Source: Streptomyces griseocarneus (GTDB taxonomy: Bacteria; Actinomycetota; Actinomycetes; Streptomycetales; Streptomycetaceae). Taken from it: a stretch of 64,000 nt of DNA. The notes under the pieces were generated by a model. That model did not search any database, was not told the origin of the DNA, and saw only the letters and a list, made by a program, of their open reading frames with translations. Shown here in pieces: positions 50,775 through 62,504 of this stretch. The translations under genes and the position numbers were made by a program. The stretch spans positions 558,001-622,000 of the forward strand of contig PENC01000001.1 of assembly GCA_003674045.1 (NCBI GenBank), written 5' to 3'. The number at the start of each line of letters is the position of its first letter. Position 1 is the stretch's first letter.

Positions 50775-51700
50775 CCGCCGTCGCCACGCCTTCCGCCGCC
50801 TCGACCGCGCTCTACGACATCCCCGGCCCGCTGGCCCGGCGGCGGCATCTGCTCTACGGCGCCGTCGCCACCGTCCTGATCGCCGCTCTCGTCGCCTGGG
50901 TGGTGTATCTCCTCTTCGACACCCACCAGTTCACCGCGCAGAAGTGGGACCCCTTCACCTACAAGGGCATCCAGGAGCTGCTGCTGCGCGGCCTCGGCAA
51001 CACGCTCAAGGCGTTCGCGTACGCGGCCGTGTTCTCCCTCGCCCTCGGCGGCGTGCTCGCCACCGCCCGGCTCTCCGCGCACCGGCCGGTGCGCTGGCTC
51101 GCCACGCTGCTGGTGGAGTTCTTCCGGGCGATGCCGGTGCTGGTCATGATCTTCTTCGTGTTCGTCGCGCTCAAGGTCCAGCCGCTGCCCGCCCTCGTCA
51201 CCGGCCTGACGCTCTACAACGGCTCGGTGCTCGCGGAGGTCTTCCGTACGGGCGTGAACACGGTCGACCGCGGCCAGCGGGAGGCCGCGTACTCCCTGGG
51301 CATGCGCAAGACCCAGGTGATGACCCACGTCCTGGTGCCGCAGGCGCTCCGGGCGATGCTCCCGACGATCATCAGCCAGCTCGTCGTCGCCCTGAAGGAC
51401 ACCTCGCTGGGCTTCCTCATCACCTACGAGGAGTTCCTGCACGCGGGCAAGCTGATCGCCGGCAATCTCGACTACGGGCTTCCGTTCATCCCCGTCGTCA
51501 TGATCATCTCGCCGATCTACATCGGGATGTGCATGCTCCTGTCGTGGCTCGCCCACTGGGTCGCGAAGCGGCAGAGACGCAGCCTCAAGACGGAGGCCGT
51601 CGAGGTCGCCGCGGCCGAGCCGGGGACGCTGCTGCCGGGGGCCGGGGAGCATCAGCCCCGGATTCCGCATTCGCCGGACGGGCCCAAGTCCGTTGAATAG
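50771..51700 (+). CDS. gluD: Amino-acid ABC transporter permease (second)
   Basis: This is a 309-residue permease starting at ATG 50771 (overlap). A 45-residue hydrophilic N-terminus precedes the first membrane segment (LLYGAVATVLIAALVAWVVYLL). The EAA loop reads GQREAAYSLGMRKTQVMTHVLVPQALRAMLP in short runs. The C-terminal 50 residues are hydrophilic and Pro-rich. It closes the transport operon; the next gene begins nine bases later. Confidence 0.85.
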   Translation: MTAVATPSAASTALYDIPGPLARRRHLLYGAVATVLIAALVAWVVYLLFDTHQFTAQKWDPFTYKGIQELLLRGLGNTLKAFAYAAVFSLALGGVLATARLSAHRPVRWLATLLVEFFRAMPVLVMIFFVFVALKVQPLPALVTGLTLYNGSVLAEVFRTGVNTVDRGQREAAYSLGMRKTQVMTHVLVPQALRAMLPTIISQLVVALKDTSLGFLITYEEFLHAGKLIAGNLDYGLPFIPVVMIISPIYIGMCMLLSWLAHWVAKRQRRSLKTEAVEVAAAEPGTLLPGAGEHQPRIPHSPDGPKSVE

Positions 51701-51709
51701 TGTGGGTAC

Positions 51710-52726
51710 ATGGATTTCCGTCACCTGGGACGCAGTGGACTGATAGTCAGCCGCATCGCCTACGGCAACTGGCTCACCCGGAGTTCTTCGCGGGACGAGG
51801 AAACGGAACTCGCCTGTGTGCGGGCCGCGCTCGACGCCGGAATCACCACCTTCGACACCGCCGATGTCTATGCCGACACCCTCGCCGAGGAATCCCTGGG
51901 GCGGGCGCTGAAAAGCGAGCGCCGGGAGGGCCTGGAGATCCTCACCAAGGTCTTCGCGCCCACCGGCCCCGGCCGCAACGACCTCGGCCTCTCCCGCAAG
52001 CACATCCGCGAGTCCATCGACAATTCCCTGCGCCGCCTGGGCACGGACCACGTGGACGTCTACCAGGCCCACCGCTTCGACCCCTCCACCCCGCTGGAGG
52101 AGACCATGGAGGCCTTCGCCGACGTGGTCCACGCCGGCAAGGCGCACTACGTCGGGGTCTCCGAGTGGACGGCCGACCAGATCCGGCGCGGCCACGCCCT
52201 CGCCCGGGAGCTGCGGATCTCCCTGATCTCCAGCCAGCCGCAGTACTCCGCGCTGTGGCGGGTGCCCGAGGCCGAGGTGATGCCCGCCTGCGAGGAGCTG
52301 GGCGTCGGGCAGCTCGTCTGGTCGCCCCTCGCGCAGGGCATCCTGACCGGCAAGTACCTGCCCGGGCAGGCATGGCCCGCGCGGTCCCGCGCGCTGGACT
52401 CCAACGACGGCTCGCCGGTGCTGGAGAACTGGCTGAAGGACGACGTCCTCGGCCGTGTCCAGCAGCTGCGGCCCATCGCCGAGGGCCTCGGGCTGACGAT
52501 CGCCCAGCTCTCCCTGGCCTGGGTGCTCCAGCACCCCAATGTGGCCGCCGCCGTGATCGGTGCCTCGCGCCCCGAGCAGATCACCGACAACGCCAAGGCC
52601 GCCGGTGTCCGGCTGGAGGAGGACGTCCTGGCCGCGATCGACGCCGTGCTGGACCCGGTGGCCGGCCGCGACCCCGCCGCCACCCGGGACAGCAGCCCGA
52701 CCGACCCCGGCTGGCGGCTCGCCTGA
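51710..52726 (+). CDS. Aldo/keto reductase, potassium-channel beta-subunit-like
   Basis: This is a 338-residue AKR. MDFRHLGRSGLIVSRIAYGNWLT, FDTADVYADTLAEE (Asp/Tyr), LTKVF (Lys) and QAHRFDPSTPLEE (His) give the tetrad; IGASRPEQITDN is the cofactor segment. It resembles the AKR branch of Kv-beta/YghZ-type proteins. The start is nine bases after the permease gene, but it carries a poor RBS and may be leaderless or coupled. A role linked to the neighbouring P450/NRPS cluster cannot be excluded, though it lies outside the convergent terminator. Confidence 0.8.
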   Translation: MDFRHLGRSGLIVSRIAYGNWLTRSSSRDEETELACVRAALDAGITTFDTADVYADTLAEESLGRALKSERREGLEILTKVFAPTGPGRNDLGLSRKHIRESIDNSLRRLGTDHVDVYQAHRFDPSTPLEETMEAFADVVHAGKAHYVGVSEWTADQIRRGHALARELRISLISSQPQYSALWRVPEAEVMPACEELGVGQLVWSPLAQGILTGKYLPGQAWPARSRALDSNDGSPVLENWLKDDVLGRVQQLRPIAEGLGLTIAQLSLAWVLQHPNVAAAVIGASRPEQITDNAKAAGVRLEEDVLAAIDAVLDPVAGRDPAATRDSSPTDPGWRLA

Positions 52727-52744
52727 CGGAGTGCGGAACGGCGG

Positions 52745-52776
52745 ACGGGCCTCCCCGCTTCCGCGAGGAGGCCCGT
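52745..52776. terminator. Convergent terminator between AKR and P450 genes
   Basis: ACGGGCCTCC (52745-52754) and GGAGGCCCGT (52767-52776) are exact complements around a 12-base loop, lying between two convergent stops. Confidence 0.7.
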
Positions 52777-52800
52777 TCCGTCACCCGGGAATCATCGGAA

Positions 52801-54012
52801 TCATTCCCAGGCGACGGGCAGTTCGAGCAGGCTGCGCACCTGCATGCCGTCCTTCCATTCCAGTTCCTCGACGGGAACCGCGCACCGCATACCGGGCAGC
52901 CGGTGCAGCAGCGAATCCAGCGCCACTTCCATTTCCAGGCGGGCGAGCGGCGCGCCGAGGCAGCGGTGGATTCCGTAGCCGAATCCCAGGTGCGGATTGT
53001 GTTCCCGCAGGATGTCGAAGCCGTCCGCGTTCTCGAAGACCGATTCGTCGCGGTTGGCGGAGGGAATCGCGGGCAGCACCGATTCGCCCGCGCGGACGAG
53101 CGTGCCGCTCAGCTCGACGTCCTCCTTCGCATAGCGCGCGAAGGTGACGTGGGAAATGAGCGGCACATAGCGCAGCATCTCCTCGATCGCGCCGGGCATC
53201 AGCTCCGGACTCCGCTTCAGCGCCTCCAGCTGCTCCGGGTGCGTCAGCAGCACATGCAGGGAGTCGATCATCTGGGAGGAGACGGTCTCGTGACCGGCGA
53301 TCAGCAGGACGCTCGCCAGTTCCACGAGCTCCTTCTCGGAGAGCTTCTCCTCCTCGTCGCTCGCCTTGACCATCGCGCTGATGAGGTCGTCCTCCGGCGC
53401 CGCGCGCCGGGTCACCATCAGCCGCGCGATATAGCCGTGCAGCCGCTGGGTGTCCGCCTCGATCTCCTCCTCCGACATCACCGTCGTGGCGGAGAAGGCG
53501 TCCAGCCAGCCGCGGAACTGCTCCCGGTCCTCGAACGGGACACCGAGCAGCTCGCAGACCACGGTGCCCGCGAAGGGCACGGCGAAGCCCTCCATCAGGT
53601 CTCCCGGCGCTCCCGCGGCGACCAGCGCGTCGATCAGTCGGTGGGCCTCCCGCTCGATGCGCGGCCGCAGCAGCTCGACCCGCCGCATGGTGAAGACCTT
53701 GGCGAGGAGCCTGCGCAGCCGGGTGTGGTCGGGGGAGTCCATGCCCAGGATGCTCGTGTGGATGGGCAGCGGCGTCATCCTGGACTCGTCGTGCTCCCGG
53801 GCCAGCGCACGGCTGAAGCGGGGGTCCGCGAGGATCGTCTTCATGTCGGAGTGCCGGGTGATGAGCCAGGCGTCTTCGCCGAAAGGGCAGCTGACCCGTA
53901 CGACGGGCTCCTCGGCGCGCAGCTTCGCGTAGAGCGGGTCGACGTCCAGGGCGACCGCCTCGCTGAACGGGTAGGAGCGGGGCGCAGGATGCCCGTCGAT
54001 GTGCTCGTTCAT
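52801..54012 (-). CDS. Cytochrome P450, candidate indolactam-forming cyclase
   Basis: This is a 403-residue bacterial class I P450 starting at ATG 54012, which overlaps the MbtH stop (ATGA). The I-helix [13 protein letters not shown]-helix ExxR (EEMLR), and heme loop [15 protein letters not shown] with the axial Cys are intact. In the indolactam pathway the P450 (TleB/LtxB type) couples the N-methylvaline nitrogen to indole C4 of the dipeptide alcohol. Here the gene follows the NRPS and MbtH genes in one operon, so this is the obvious candidate for that step. That assignment rests on cluster composition; the P450 sequence alone does not show it. Confidence 0.8.
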   Translation of the reverse strand: MNEHIDGHPAPRSYPFSEAVALDVDPLYAKLRAEEPVVRVSCPFGEDAWLITRHSDMKTILADPRFSRALAREHDESRMTPLPIHTSILGMDSPDHTRLRRLLAKVFTMRRVELLRPRIEREAHRLIDALVAAGAPGDLMEGFAVPFAGTVVCELLGVPFEDREQFRGWLDAFSATTVMSEEEIEADTQRLHGYIARLMVTRRAAPEDDLISAMVKASDEEEKLSEKELVELASVLLIAGHETVSSQMIDSLHVLLTHPEQLEALKRSPELMPGAIEEMLRYVPLISHVTFARYAKEDVELSGTLVRAGESVLPAIPSANRDESVFENADGFDILREHNPHLGFGYGIHRCLGAPLARLEMEVALDSLLHRLPGMRCAVPVEELEWKDGMQVRSLLELPVAWE

Positions 54013-54239
54013 GCGGACCGCACCTCCGAGAGCCGGTTGTGGTATTCGACGAGACTCTTGGGCCGCATGTCGGTCCAGTTCTCCTCGATGTAGGCGAGGC
54101 ACTCCTCGCGCCCGGCTGGGCCGCGCACGGCGGTCCACCCGGCGGGCACGGTGGTGAAGGACGGCCATAAGGAGTGCTGTCCTTCGTCGTTGACCAGCAC
54201 GAGGAACGTGCCCTCGGTGTCGTCCCAGGGGTTGCTCAC
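54009..54239 (-). CDS. mbtH: MbtH-like protein
   Basis: This is a 76-residue protein starting with GTG at 54239, with AGAAAGG upstream. The signature [15 protein letters not shown] and [17 protein letters not shown] in short form are those of MbtH-like chaperones that bind and activate NRPS adenylation domains. It stands between the NRPS and P450 genes and is coupled to the latter by a four-base overlap. Confidence 0.9.
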   Translation of the reverse strand: MSNPWDDTEGTFLVLVNDEGQHSLWPSFTTVPAGWTAVRGPAGREECLAYIEENWTDMRPKSLVEYHNRLSEVRSA

Positions 54240-54289
54240 GGGCGTACCTTTCTTCGCTCGAAGGTGGAGGGGTGGGTGCGGGGCGGGCA

Positions 54290-54326
54290 CGCGGACGTGC
54301 CGGGGCCGGACCCCGGCACGTCCGCG
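54290..54326. terminator. Perfect 16-bp hairpin between NRPS and MbtH genes
   Basis: CGCGGACGTGCCGGGG and CCCCGGCACGTCCGCG pair exactly around a five-base loop within the same-strand operon. It may terminate most NRPS transcripts, or stabilise processed ends so that mbtH and the P450 are set at a different level. Confidence 0.6.
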
Positions 54327-54337
54327 GTGCGCCGCGG

Positions 54338-57300
54338 TCAGTGCCCGGCGGGCGGCGGGAAGAAGCCGGACGCGACGAAGTGGTCGGCGTAACGGCGGAT
54401 CAGCTCGCCGTCCAGGGGCGGGAATTCCAGGCCCGAACCGGCCAGCCCTGTCACGGTGTTGGCCCGGTCCAGGCGCAGTCTGCCCACGCGGGCGAGGGCG
54501 GGCAGCGTGTCGGTGAGCAGCACGGCCGCGTCCAGCGTCCCCGTGGTGTCCTCCCCGGCGGCCTCGGCGTCGGCGCGCTCCCGGAGCACGCGCGTCCACG
54601 TGTCCAGGTCCAGGGCGTCCAGCCGGTAGCCGTACGCCCGCAGGTGCCCGAGGACGGTGGCGAAGGGCACGGGGGAGGGGCAGGTGAGGTGGTGCGCCAG
54701 GCCGCGGGCGGCCGGGTTGCGGGACAGGTGGACGATGGCCGCCGCGGTCCAGTCGGCGGGGATCAGGTCGACCACCGGGGCCGGTCCGTCGTCCGCCGCG
54801 CGCGGCGCCGCTCCCGTGACGATCATGGCGCGCACGAGCTGCCAGAACACGTCGCTGCTGGAGCCCGCGCCGCTCAGGGTGTCCCCGCTGATCCGCCCGC
54901 AGCGGTGGACCGTCACCGGGACGCCGCATTCCGCCGCCTGCCAGACCAGTTGCTCGGCAACCCACTTGCTCTCGGTGTAGCCGCCGGGCAGGACCCCCTC
55001 GGGCGGCACCCGGTGGGACTCGGCCACCGGGCCGGTCCGCCCGTCCGTGTCCGTGTCCGTGTCCGCGTCCACCGACACGGCGGCCGTGGAGACGTAATGC
55101 ACCGGCACCGGACCCGAGCGGGCCGCCAGGCGCAGCACTTCGCGGGTGCCCGAGACGTTCGCCGCCCGCAGCCGGGCGTAGCCGTCGACGGCGCTGACAC
55201 GCGCACCGTTGTGGTAGACCGCGTCGACCAGACCCGCCAGCGCGTCGAAGCGCTCGGGGGTCAGGCCGAGGAGCGGCTTCTCCAGGTCGCCGGGGACGGC
55301 GACGACGCGGCTGCGGGAGAACTCGTTCCACAGCCCGTACTCCGCCATGTTCCGCCGGATGCGCTGCTCCGCCTGCGCGGTGTCGGCGGCGCGGACCAGG
55401 CAGTGGATGTCGGCGCTCGTCCGGTCGAGGAGCTCGCGCAGCAGGAAGGCGCCGAGGAAGCCGGTCGCGCCGGTGAGCAGGATGGTCTCCCGCCCCGCCG
55501 TGCGCGTGCCCGCCACCGGCGGGCCCGCGGTGACCTCCGGGTCAAGGACGGCCTCCGCGGCGAGGTCGGGGCGTACGGTCCCGTGTGCCGCCGTCTCCGG
55601 TGCGGCCGTTCCGTCGAGGGCCCCCAGCAGCGCCGCCACCGTCTGCCTCTCGAAGAGGGCGCGGACGGGCAGTTCCACGCCGAGGCGGCGGCGCACCCCG
55701 CTGATGACCCGGGTCACCAGCAGCGAGTGCCCGCCCAGGTCGAAGAAGCTGTCGTCGATGGTCACCCCGGGCACGCCCAGCACCTCGGCGAACAGCTCGC
55801 ACAGGACCCGCTCGCGCGCGTCGCGGGGGGCCCGGCCCGCGGACAGGGCGCCGAAGTCGGGCTCGGGCAGCGCGCTCCGGTCCACCTTGCCCGTCGCCGT
55901 CACCGGCAGCGCGTCCAGCACCAGCACCGCGGACGGCACCAGGTGCGGCGGCAGCAGCCCGGCCAGATGGGTGCGCAGCCCGGCGGCGTCCGGCCGGTCC
56001 GCCGTGCCCCTGGCACCGGCGGCCGGGACCACGTACGCGGCGAGGTACGTGGCGCCGCGGCCGTCCTCGCGCGGCACGACGACGGCCTGCCCCACGCCCG
56101 GGTGCCCGCCGAGCGCGGCCTCGACCTCGCCCGGCTCGATCCGGAAGCCCCGGATCTTGATCTGCGCGTCGGTGCGGCCGATGAACTCCAGCTGGCCGTG
56201 CGCGTTCCAGCGCACCAGGTCCCCGGTCCGGTACATCCGGGTGCCCGGCACGCCGAACGGGTCGGCCACGAACCGCTCGGCGGTGAGCCCGGGCCTGCGC
56301 AGATAGCCGCGGGCCAGGTTGGGGCCCGACACATGGAGCTCGCCGGGCACGCCCGGCGGCACCAGGCACAGGTCGCGGTCGAGGACGTAGGCGCGGGTGC
56401 CCACGGTCGGCCGCCCGATCGGGGGCGTGCCGCCGCCCGCCAGCGGGGCGCTGAGCGTCGCGCACACCGTCGTCTCGGTCGGGCCGTACCCGTTGATGTA
56501 CCGGCGCCCCGCCGACCAGCGGCGGACCGTCTCGCCCGAGACGGCCTCGCCCGAGGAGATCAGCCAGCGCAGCGAGGGCAGGTCGCCGGGCTCCATGACC
56601 GACAGCGCGGCCGGGGGCAGCGTCGCGTGCGTGACGCCGTGCCGCTCCACCAGCGCGGCGAGGGCCGGACCGGGCGCGGTGACGTGCGCCGGCGCCATGA
56701 CCAGCGCGGCCCCGGTGAGCAGCCCGCCGCACAGCTCCCACACCGCGCCGTCGAAGCTGTGCGAGGCGAACTGCAGGACGCGGCTCGACGCCGTGACCCC
56801 GAACCGCCGCAGCTGCGCCTCGAGAACGCCGGAGAACCCGGCGTGCGTGACGACCACGCCCTTGGGACGGCCGGTGGATCCGGAGGTGTAGATGGCGTAC
56901 GCGGGCGCGTCGCAGGTCAGGGGCCGGGTGCGCTCGGCGTCGGAGATGTCGGTGTCCCAGCACAGGGCGACGGCCCGCCGGGTCTCGTCGCGGTCCAGGA
57001 CGACCGTGCGCGTACCGGACACCTCGGGCAGGGGCAGCGTCGTGCCCGAGTCCGTGAGCAGGAGCGCGGGCCGGGCGTCCTCGGCCATCCAGGCGATGCG
57101 GGCCGCCGGGTAGGCCGCGTCCAGCGGCAGATAGGCGGCGCCCGTCTTGAGCACGGCGAGCGTCGCGACGACCGAGTCGGCCGTGCGCGGCAGGGCGATG
57201 GCCACGAACCGCTCCGGACCGGCGCCGCAGCCGATCAGATACCGGGCGAGCTTGTTGGCCCGGGCGTTCAGCTCCCGGAAGCTCAGCGTCCGTACGCTGC

Positions 57301-60300
57301 CGGAGCCGTCGTCCTCGATCAGCGCGGTCGCGTCGGGCGTCCGCCGCACCTGCGCCTCGAACAGTTCGGGGAAGTGCTGGAGCGCGAGCTCGCCGGGCCC
57401 GTCGCCGCTCAGCTCCAGCAGCCGCTCGCGCTCGTCCGGGAGCAGCACGTCCAGCGAGCCGAGCCGTCGGCCGGGGTCGGCGGTGACCGCGTCGAGCAGC
57501 CGCAGGAAGCGGTGCACGAGCTTCTCGACGCTCTCCCGGTCGAACAGGTCCGTGCTGTACTCGGCGACCCCGTCCATCCCCTGCGGACCCTGGTCGCCGC
57601 CCGGGCGCTCGCGCAGGCTCAAGCCCAGATCCAGCCGGGTCGCCCCGGTGGACACGGCCTGCTCCGTGACGGACAGCCCGGGCAGCTCGGGGGCGCCCTG
57701 CGGGGCGTTCTGCATCGCCAGCAGCACCTGGAACAGCGGGTGGTGGGCGAGGCCGCGCGCCGGGGCGAGGGCGTCGACGAGCCGCTCGAAGGGCACGTCC
57801 TGGTGGGCGTACGCGGCCAGGTCGGTCTCCCGGACCCGGGCCAGCAGGTCGCGGAACGCGGGGTTGCCGGAGGTGTCCGTCCGCAGCACCAGCGTGTTGA
57901 CGAAGAAGCCCACCAGACCGTCGAGCGCGTGGTCGGTACGGCCCGCGACCGGTGTGCCGATCGCGACGTCCGGGCCCGCGCCCAGCTTCGCGAGCAGCGT
58001 CGCGAGCGCGGCGTGCACGACCATGAACGGGCTCGTGCCGCTGCGCCCGGCCAGGTCCGTGATCCGCCGGTGCAGTTCGGCGTCGACCGTGAAGTGCAGG
58101 GTGTCGCCCCGCTGCGAGGCCACTTGCGGCCGGGGCCGGTCCACGGGCAGCTCGGTGCACTCGGGCAGCCCGGCCAGGACGCCCGTCCAGTACGTGACCT
58201 GACGTGCCGCCAGGCTCGTCGGGTCCGCCTCGTCGCCCAGCAGCCGGTGCTGCCACAGTGTGTAGTCGGCGTACTGCACCGGCAGCGGCTCGGCCCCGGG
58301 CGCCGTGCCCGCGCGGCGGGCCGCGTAGGCGGACGCGAGATCCTGCCACAGCGGCGCCAGCGACCAGCCGTCGCACGCGATGTGATGCACCGTCAGCGCG
58401 AGGACGTGCCGGCCGGGACCGGGGGTGAACAGGCGGGCCCGTACGGGGATCTCGGCGGCCAGGTCGAAGGGGGCGCGGACCGAGTCGGCCACCGCGGCGT
58501 CCAGCTCCTCCGCCGCCACCTCCGTCACGGTCAGGCACGGCCGGGCGGCCTCGCCGTCCAGGACGAGCTGCCGTGGCACCCCGGCGGTCTCCGGGAACAC
58601 CGTCCGCAGGCTCTCGTGCCGCCGCACCACGTCGGCCAGCGCCGCCTCCAGGGCGGCCCGGTCCAGCTCGCCGTCCAGCTCCAGCACGAGGGGCACGTTG
58701 TACGCGGCGCCCGGCCCCTGCAGCCGGTCGAGGAACCACAGCCGCCGCTGGGCGAACGACAGCGGCACCTCGCCGGGGCGCGCCGTCCGCTCCAGGGGCG
58801 GCCGGTCCCCGGCCGACGCCCGGCGCACGGCCTCGGCGAGCCCGGCGACGGTCGGCGTCTCGAAGACGCTGCGCACCGGCAGCTCCAGGCCGAGGACGGA
58901 CCGCAGGCGGGTGCTGAGCCGGGTGGCGGAGAGCGAGTGCCCGCCGAGTGTGAAGAAGCTGTCGTCGACGGTGACGCCGGAGACGCCCAGGATGTCGGCG
59001 AAGAGCCCGCACAGCAGCTCTTCGAGCGGGGTGCGCGGTGGCCGGCCGCCCTCGGTGGAGCCGGTGCCGGGCTCCGGGAGCCTGCGCCGGTCCACCTTGC
59101 CGTTCGCCGTCAGCGGCAGGGTGTCGAGGACCACGGTCGCCGCGGGCACCAGGTACTCGGGCAGCCGCTCGCGCAGGTAGGAGCGGACGGAGGAGACCAG
59201 CGCGCCGGTGTCCCGTGCGGCGGCGGGCGCGTTGACGAGCGAGGCGAGCGGCACGCCCGCGGGCGCGGGACCGCCGCCGCCCGGGGTGCCGGGGTCCCGG
59301 GCGGTCAGGACGACGTCCAGGGTGCCCTCCTCGTCGGCCGACCAGGAGGCCGAGGCCCGCAGCCCCAGGTCCTCCGCCAGCTCGTGCAGCCGCTCCAGCG
59401 TGTCGGTGCCGACGTCGTCCCGGCTGCTCAGCGCCCGTATCCGGGCCGGGCCGTCGGCACCGTCCAGGGCCCGGACGGCCCGGGCCACGGGCGCGAGCCG
59501 GGCGTCCGGCACCCCGGTCAGCCGTACGTCGCCCGCCGTCGGCTCCGCGCGCAGCAGGGCCGCCAGCGCGCCGGTCGCGCAGACGTCCTGACGCCACGGC
59601 AGCTCCCGCACCGGCGGGGGAGGGCCCGCGTCGGCGGGCAGCTTGCGGAGCACGGCGTCGTAGCGGTAGCGCGTCAGCTCGTTGACGTACCGGCCGCGTT
59701 TGGCGCGCACCTCGCTGCCGACCCGGCCCGGCAGCGAGGCCGCGAGCTCGGTGAAGAACGCGGGGTCGACCAGCAGTTCCTTCTCGCGCACCATGGCGTG
59801 CTCGACCGCCGCGCGCACGGCGGCGGGGTCGGCCGGCAGGGCGTCGTCGCGCAACCGGACGTCGGTGTGGAAGGAGCGCAGCAGGCGCAGGTTGCGGACG
59901 TCGCCGACGAACACCGCCCCGCCGGGCACGAGCAGCCCGACGGCCTTGCCCAGGACGTCCGCGAGGTAGCGGGCGTCCGGGAAGTACTGCGTCACGGAGT
60001 TGATCACGACCGTGTCGAAGAAACCGGCCGGCAGGTCCAGCTCCGGGAGGGCGTCGGCGGAACCGGCCCGTAACTCCACCCGGCCCGCGAGTGCCGGGTC
60101 CTCGCGCACGAGCTGCCGCAGCGCCTCGATGACCTGCCCGGAGAGGTCCGTGCCCCAGTACGCCTCGCAGTGCGGCGCCAGGCGGGACATCAGCAGGCCC
60201 GTGCCGACGCCGATCTCCAGCACCCGGCGGGGGCGCAGCTCCCGGATGCGGGCCACCGTGGTGTCCCGCCACTGGAGCATCTGCTCCAGCGGGATCGGCT

Positions 60301-61930
60301 CGCCGTCGTAGCTGCTGTTCCAGCCGGAGAAGTCCTCGCCGAAGCGGGCACCCGCGGCGCCGCTGTAGAGCGAGTCGTAGATCTCCTGCCACTCGCCGAC
60401 CTGGTCGGCGCCGTCCGCGGCCTCCGCGCCGGGCTCCTCGGCCGGTACGACGTAGCCGACGAGCCGCTTCCGGCCCGGCCGGTCCTCGCGGACGACGACC
60501 GCCGCCTGGGCGACCCCGGGGTGGCCCGCGAGGACGGCCTCCACCTCGCCGGGCTCGACCCGGAAGCCGCGGATCTTCACCTGGTCGTCGCTGCGGCCCA
60601 CGAACTCCAGGACGTCGTCGGCGCCGCGCCGCACCAGGTCGCCGGTGCGGAACAGCCGGGCGCCGGGCTCGCCGAGGGGGTCGGCGACGAAGCGCTCGGC
60701 GGTCAGCCCCGGGCGGTTCCAGTAGCCGCGCGCCAGCCCGGAGCCGCCCAGGTAGAGCTCGCCGACCTCGCCGGGCGGCACCGGCGCGAGCCGCGGGTCG
60801 AGCACCTCGGCGCGCATCCCCGCCATCGCGGCGCCGATCGGCACGACCGTGCCCAGCACCCCCGCGTCCGCCACCCGGTGGCAGGTGGCGAAGGTGGTCG
60901 TCTCCGTCGGTCCGTAGCCGTTGACGACCGCGGTCCCGGGGCACGCGCGCAGGACCCGGCGGACGGCCGCGGGGGAGACCGCGTCGCCGCCCGTCCACAC
61001 CTCGCGCACCCCGCGGAAGCACTCCGGCGCCTCCTCGGCCAGCACCGAGAACAGCCCCGCGGTCACCCACAGGCCGGTGATGCCCGCCTCCGTCGCCGCC
61101 TCGGTGACGGCCCGCGCGTCCAGCTCGCCGGGCGGCGCGACCACGACCGCGCCACCGCACAGCAGCGGCACCCACAGCTCGTACGTCGAGGCGTCGAAGG
61201 CGTGCGGCGAGTGCAGCAGCACCCGGCCGTGCGCGCCGCTGCGCCACGCCTGGTCGCGGGCGAGGCCCACCACGTTCTCATGGGTGACGGCGACGCCCTT
61301 GGGGGTGCCGGTGGAGCCGGAGGTGAACATCACGTACGCCAGCTGGCGCGGCTCGCAGGGGTACGGCGACACGGCGGGCGCCCCGGTGCCCGCGTCCGGC
61401 ACGGCGAGGCCGGACAGGTCCACGGGCAGGACGCGGTGCCCCGCGGTGATCCGGACGTCCGCTTCCTGACCCGTCGTCAAGAGTGGTCCGGCGCCGGTCT
61501 GGTCGAGGAACCACCGTAATCGGGTGACGGGCTGGCGCGGGTCCAGCGGTACGTAGCAGCCGCCCGCCTTGACGACGGCGAGCAGGGAGACGACCAGTTC
61601 CGCCGAACGGTCCATCAGTACGCCCACGGTGCCGCCCGGCTCCAGCCCCTCCGCCACCAGGAGGCGGGCCAACCGGTCGGCGAGGGTGTCGAGTTCGCGG
61701 TAGGTCAGCGCGGTGTCCGTGGCGCGCGCGGCGTCCACCAGCGCCGTCGCGTCGGGGGTGAGGGCCGCCTGCCGGGCGAACGCCGCGGGGAGCGTCGCCG
61801 GAAGCGCGGAGCCGTCATGCGACTCGTGCGACGGAGGGAGGTCGTGTGGGCCGCGCGGGGCGAGTGGGGGAGTGGGGAGCGGAGCACCGGCGGTGGGCCG
61901 GAGTGAGGCGGAGTGGTGCTGTGCGGACAC
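54338..61930 (-). CDS. Dimodular NRPS, A-MT-T-C-A-T-R, indolactam synthetase type
   Basis: This is a 2530-residue protein starting with GTG at 61930 after AGAGGAG. Order: A1 ([11 protein letters not shown] near 206), N-methyltransferase inserted late in A1 (VLEIGVGTG near 571), T1 (LGGHSLS, Ser near 998), C (HHIACDG near 1183), A2 ([11 protein letters not shown] near 1683), T2 (LGGHSLL near 2069), and a terminal thioester reductase ([12 protein letters not shown] near 2153, YTESK). By-eye A-domain codes are D-A-Y-W-W-G-G-T-F-K for A1, valine-like, and D-G-W-T-I-S-G-V-C-K for A2, aromatic. LtxA/TleA/MpnB have this architecture and make N-methyl-valyl-tryptophanol. With the P450 and indole prenyltransferase next door, the same product is the best hypothesis. 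A1 could accept another branched residue. Confidence 0.9.
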   Translation of the reverse strand: MSAQHHSASLRPTAGAPLPTPPLAPRGPHDLPPSHESHDGSALPATLPAAFARQAALTPDATALVDAARATDTALTYRELDTLADRLARLLVAEGLEPGGTVGVLMDRSAELVVSLLAVVKAGGCYVPLDPRQPVTRLRWFLDQTGAGPLLTTGQEADVRITAGHRVLPVDLSGLAVPDAGTGAPAVSPYPCEPRQLAYVMFTSGSTGTPKGVAVTHENVVGLARDQAWRSGAHGRVLLHSPHAFDASTYELWVPLLCGGAVVVAPPGELDARAVTEAATEAGITGLWVTAGLFSVLAEEAPECFRGVREVWTGGDAVSPAAVRRVLRACPGTAVVNGYGPTETTTFATCHRVADAGVLGTVVPIGAAMAGMRAEVLDPRLAPVPPGEVGELYLGGSGLARGYWNRPGLTAERFVADPLGEPGARLFRTGDLVRRGADDVLEFVGRSDDQVKIRGFRVEPGEVEAVLAGHPGVAQAAVVVREDRPGRKRLVGYVVPAEEPGAEAADGADQVGEWQEIYDSLYSGAAGARFGEDFSGWNSSYDGEPIPLEQMLQWRDTTVARIRELRPRRVLEIGVGTGLLMSRLAPHCEAYWGTDLSGQVIEALRQLVREDPALAGRVELRAGSADALPELDLPAGFFDTVVINSVTQYFPDARYLADVLGKAVGLLVPGGAVFVGDVRNLRLLRSFHTDVRLRDDALPADPAAVRAAVEHAMVREKELLVDPAFFTELAASLPGRVGSEVRAKRGRYVNELTRYRYDAVLRKLPADAGPPPPVRELPWRQDVCATGALAALLRAEPTAGDVRLTGVPDARLAPVARAVRALDGADGPARIRALSSRDDVGTDTLERLHELAEDLGLRASASWSADEEGTLDVVLTARDPGTPGGGGPAPAGVPLASLVNAPAAARDTGALVSSVRSYLRERLPEYLVPAATVVLDTLPLTANGKVDRRRLPEPGTGSTEGGRPPRTPLEELLCGLFADILGVSGVTVDDSFFTLGGHSLSATRLSTRLRSVLGLELPVRSVFETPTVAGLAEAVRRASAGDRPPLERTARPGEVPLSFAQRRLWFLDRLQGPGAAYNVPLVLELDGELDRAALEAALADVVRRHESLRTVFPETAGVPRQLVLDGEAARPCLTVTEVAAEELDAAVADSVRAPFDLAAEIPVRARLFTPGPGRHVLALTVHHIACDGWSLAPLWQDLASAYAARRAGTAPGAEPLPVQYADYTLWQHRLLGDEADPTSLAARQVTYWTGVLAGLPECTELPVDRPRPQVASQRGDTLHFTVDAELHRRITDLAGRSGTSPFMVVHAALATLLAKLGAGPDVAIGTPVAGRTDHALDGLVGFFVNTLVLRTDTSGNPAFRDLLARVRETDLAAYAHQDVPFERLVDALAPARGLAHHPLFQVLLAMQNAPQGAPELPGLSVTEQAVSTGATRLDLGLSLRERPGGDQGPQGMDGVAEYSTDLFDRESVEKLVHRFLRLLDAVTADPGRRLGSLDVLLPDERERLLELSGDGPGELALQHFPELFEAQVRRTPDATALIEDDGSGSVRTLSFRELNARANKLARYLIGCGAGPERFVAIALPRTADSVVATLAVLKTGAAYLPLDAAYPAARIAWMAEDARPALLLTDSGTTLPLPEVSGTRTVVLDRDETRRAVALCWDTDISDAERTRPLTCDAPAYAIYTSGSTGRPKGVVVTHAGFSGVLEAQLRRFGVTASSRVLQFASHSFDGAVWELCGGLLTGAALVMAPAHVTAPGPALAALVERHGVTHATLPPAALSVMEPGDLPSLRWLISSGEAVSGETVRRWSAGRRYINGYGPTETTVCATLSAPLAGGGTPPIGRPTVGTRAYVLDRDLCLVPPGVPGELHVSGPNLARGYLRRPGLTAERFVADPFGVPGTRMYRTGDLVRWNAHGQLEFIGRTDAQIKIRGFRIEPGEVEAALGGHPGVGQAVVVPREDGRGATYLAAYVVPAAGARGTADRPDAAGLRTHLAGLLPPHLVPSAVLVLDALPVTATGKVDRSALPEPDFGALSAGRAPRDARERVLCELFAEVLGVPGVTIDDSFFDLGGHSLLVTRVISGVRRRLGVELPVRALFERQTVAALLGALDGTAAPETAAHGTVRPDLAAEAVLDPEVTAGPPVAGTRTAGRETILLTGATGFLGAFLLRELLDRTSADIHCLVRAADTAQAEQRIRRNMAEYGLWNEFSRSRVVAVPGDLEKPLLGLTPERFDALAGLVDAVYHNGARVSAVDGYARLRAANVSGTREVLRLAARSGPVPVHYVSTAAVSVDADTDTDTDGRTGPVAESHRVPPEGVLPGGYTESKWVAEQLVWQAAECGVPVTVHRCGRISGDTLSGAGSSSDVFWQLVRAMIVTGAAPRAADDGPAPVVDLIPADWTAAAIVHLSRNPAARGLAHHLTCPSPVPFATVLGHLRAYGYRLDALDLDTWTRVLRERADAEAAGEDTTGTLDAAVLLTDTLPALARVGRLRLDRANTVTGLAGSGLEFPPLDGELIRRYADHFVASGFFPPPAGH

Positions 61931-62504
61931 GCGTCAACAACTCCTCTGCACAGGCTTCCCGGAGCACGGCGGCGCCGACACCCTCCGGTTGGCCGCGTGT
62001 GGACAGGGCACGTCCCTTGCGCACCGCCCGCGGGCAGCGCGCACCAGCGGAACGATGTGTAGCGATCATGTCGCAGAACGTCGCGAAGCGAACCAGTGCC
62101 GAACACGATCCGGCCGTTCTTGTACGGTCCCTGCACGAGCTCTGCTGTAACCAGGGGTAACACGCAGGTATGGGCGGAGCGTCGCGGGTGCGTCGGCGGC
62201 CTCCCGCCCGTGGCACCGGGCGGCCTCGGGCGCTCCGTGGAGCGCCTCGGCCGTGCGCGCGAAGGGTGGCAAGTTGGCCGGAACATAGGGCCGATAACGG
62301 GCCCGCGGGCAATTGTCGGGCAAAGCGCTGACAGCGTGCGGCGCGCGATGGGACGATCGCGATCGTTTTTGCCGTCCGCTGCCAACCGCTTTGCCGTTCA
62401 AGACTGTTCGGCTTTTCAACAGCTTTGCTGTTCCGCATCGTTCCGCATCGTTTCGTTGCTCGACCGATCCGCCGTCACGGCGCCACGACGCACAGGGAGA
62501 CACG
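61931..62504. promoter_or_regulatory. Divergent promoter region between NRPS and prenyltransferase
   Basis: 574 bases without a gene. A perfect 14-base palindrome ACGATCGCGATCGT lies at 62351-62364. GCTTTGCCGTTC (62386-62397) recurs as GCTTTGCTGTTC (62422-62433), and TTCCGCATCG is repeated in tandem at 62431-62450. The region from 62360 to 62460 is AT-richer than its surroundings. These are likely promoter and operator elements, but no pathway regulator gene is visible in the window. Confidence 0.45.

Noticed and set aside
54272..60073. 1933-codon open frame on the plus strand opposite the NRPS
   Set aside because: It is the GC-bias shadow of the NRPS gene: composition is Arg/Gly/Val/Gln-rich without domain pattern, and the minus-strand frame contains all NRPS motifs.
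55542..61247. 1901-codon second minus-strand frame inside the NRPS
   Set aside because: Frame-shifted shadow rich in Arg, Ala and Gly; the NRPS motifs are all in the other frame without interruption.
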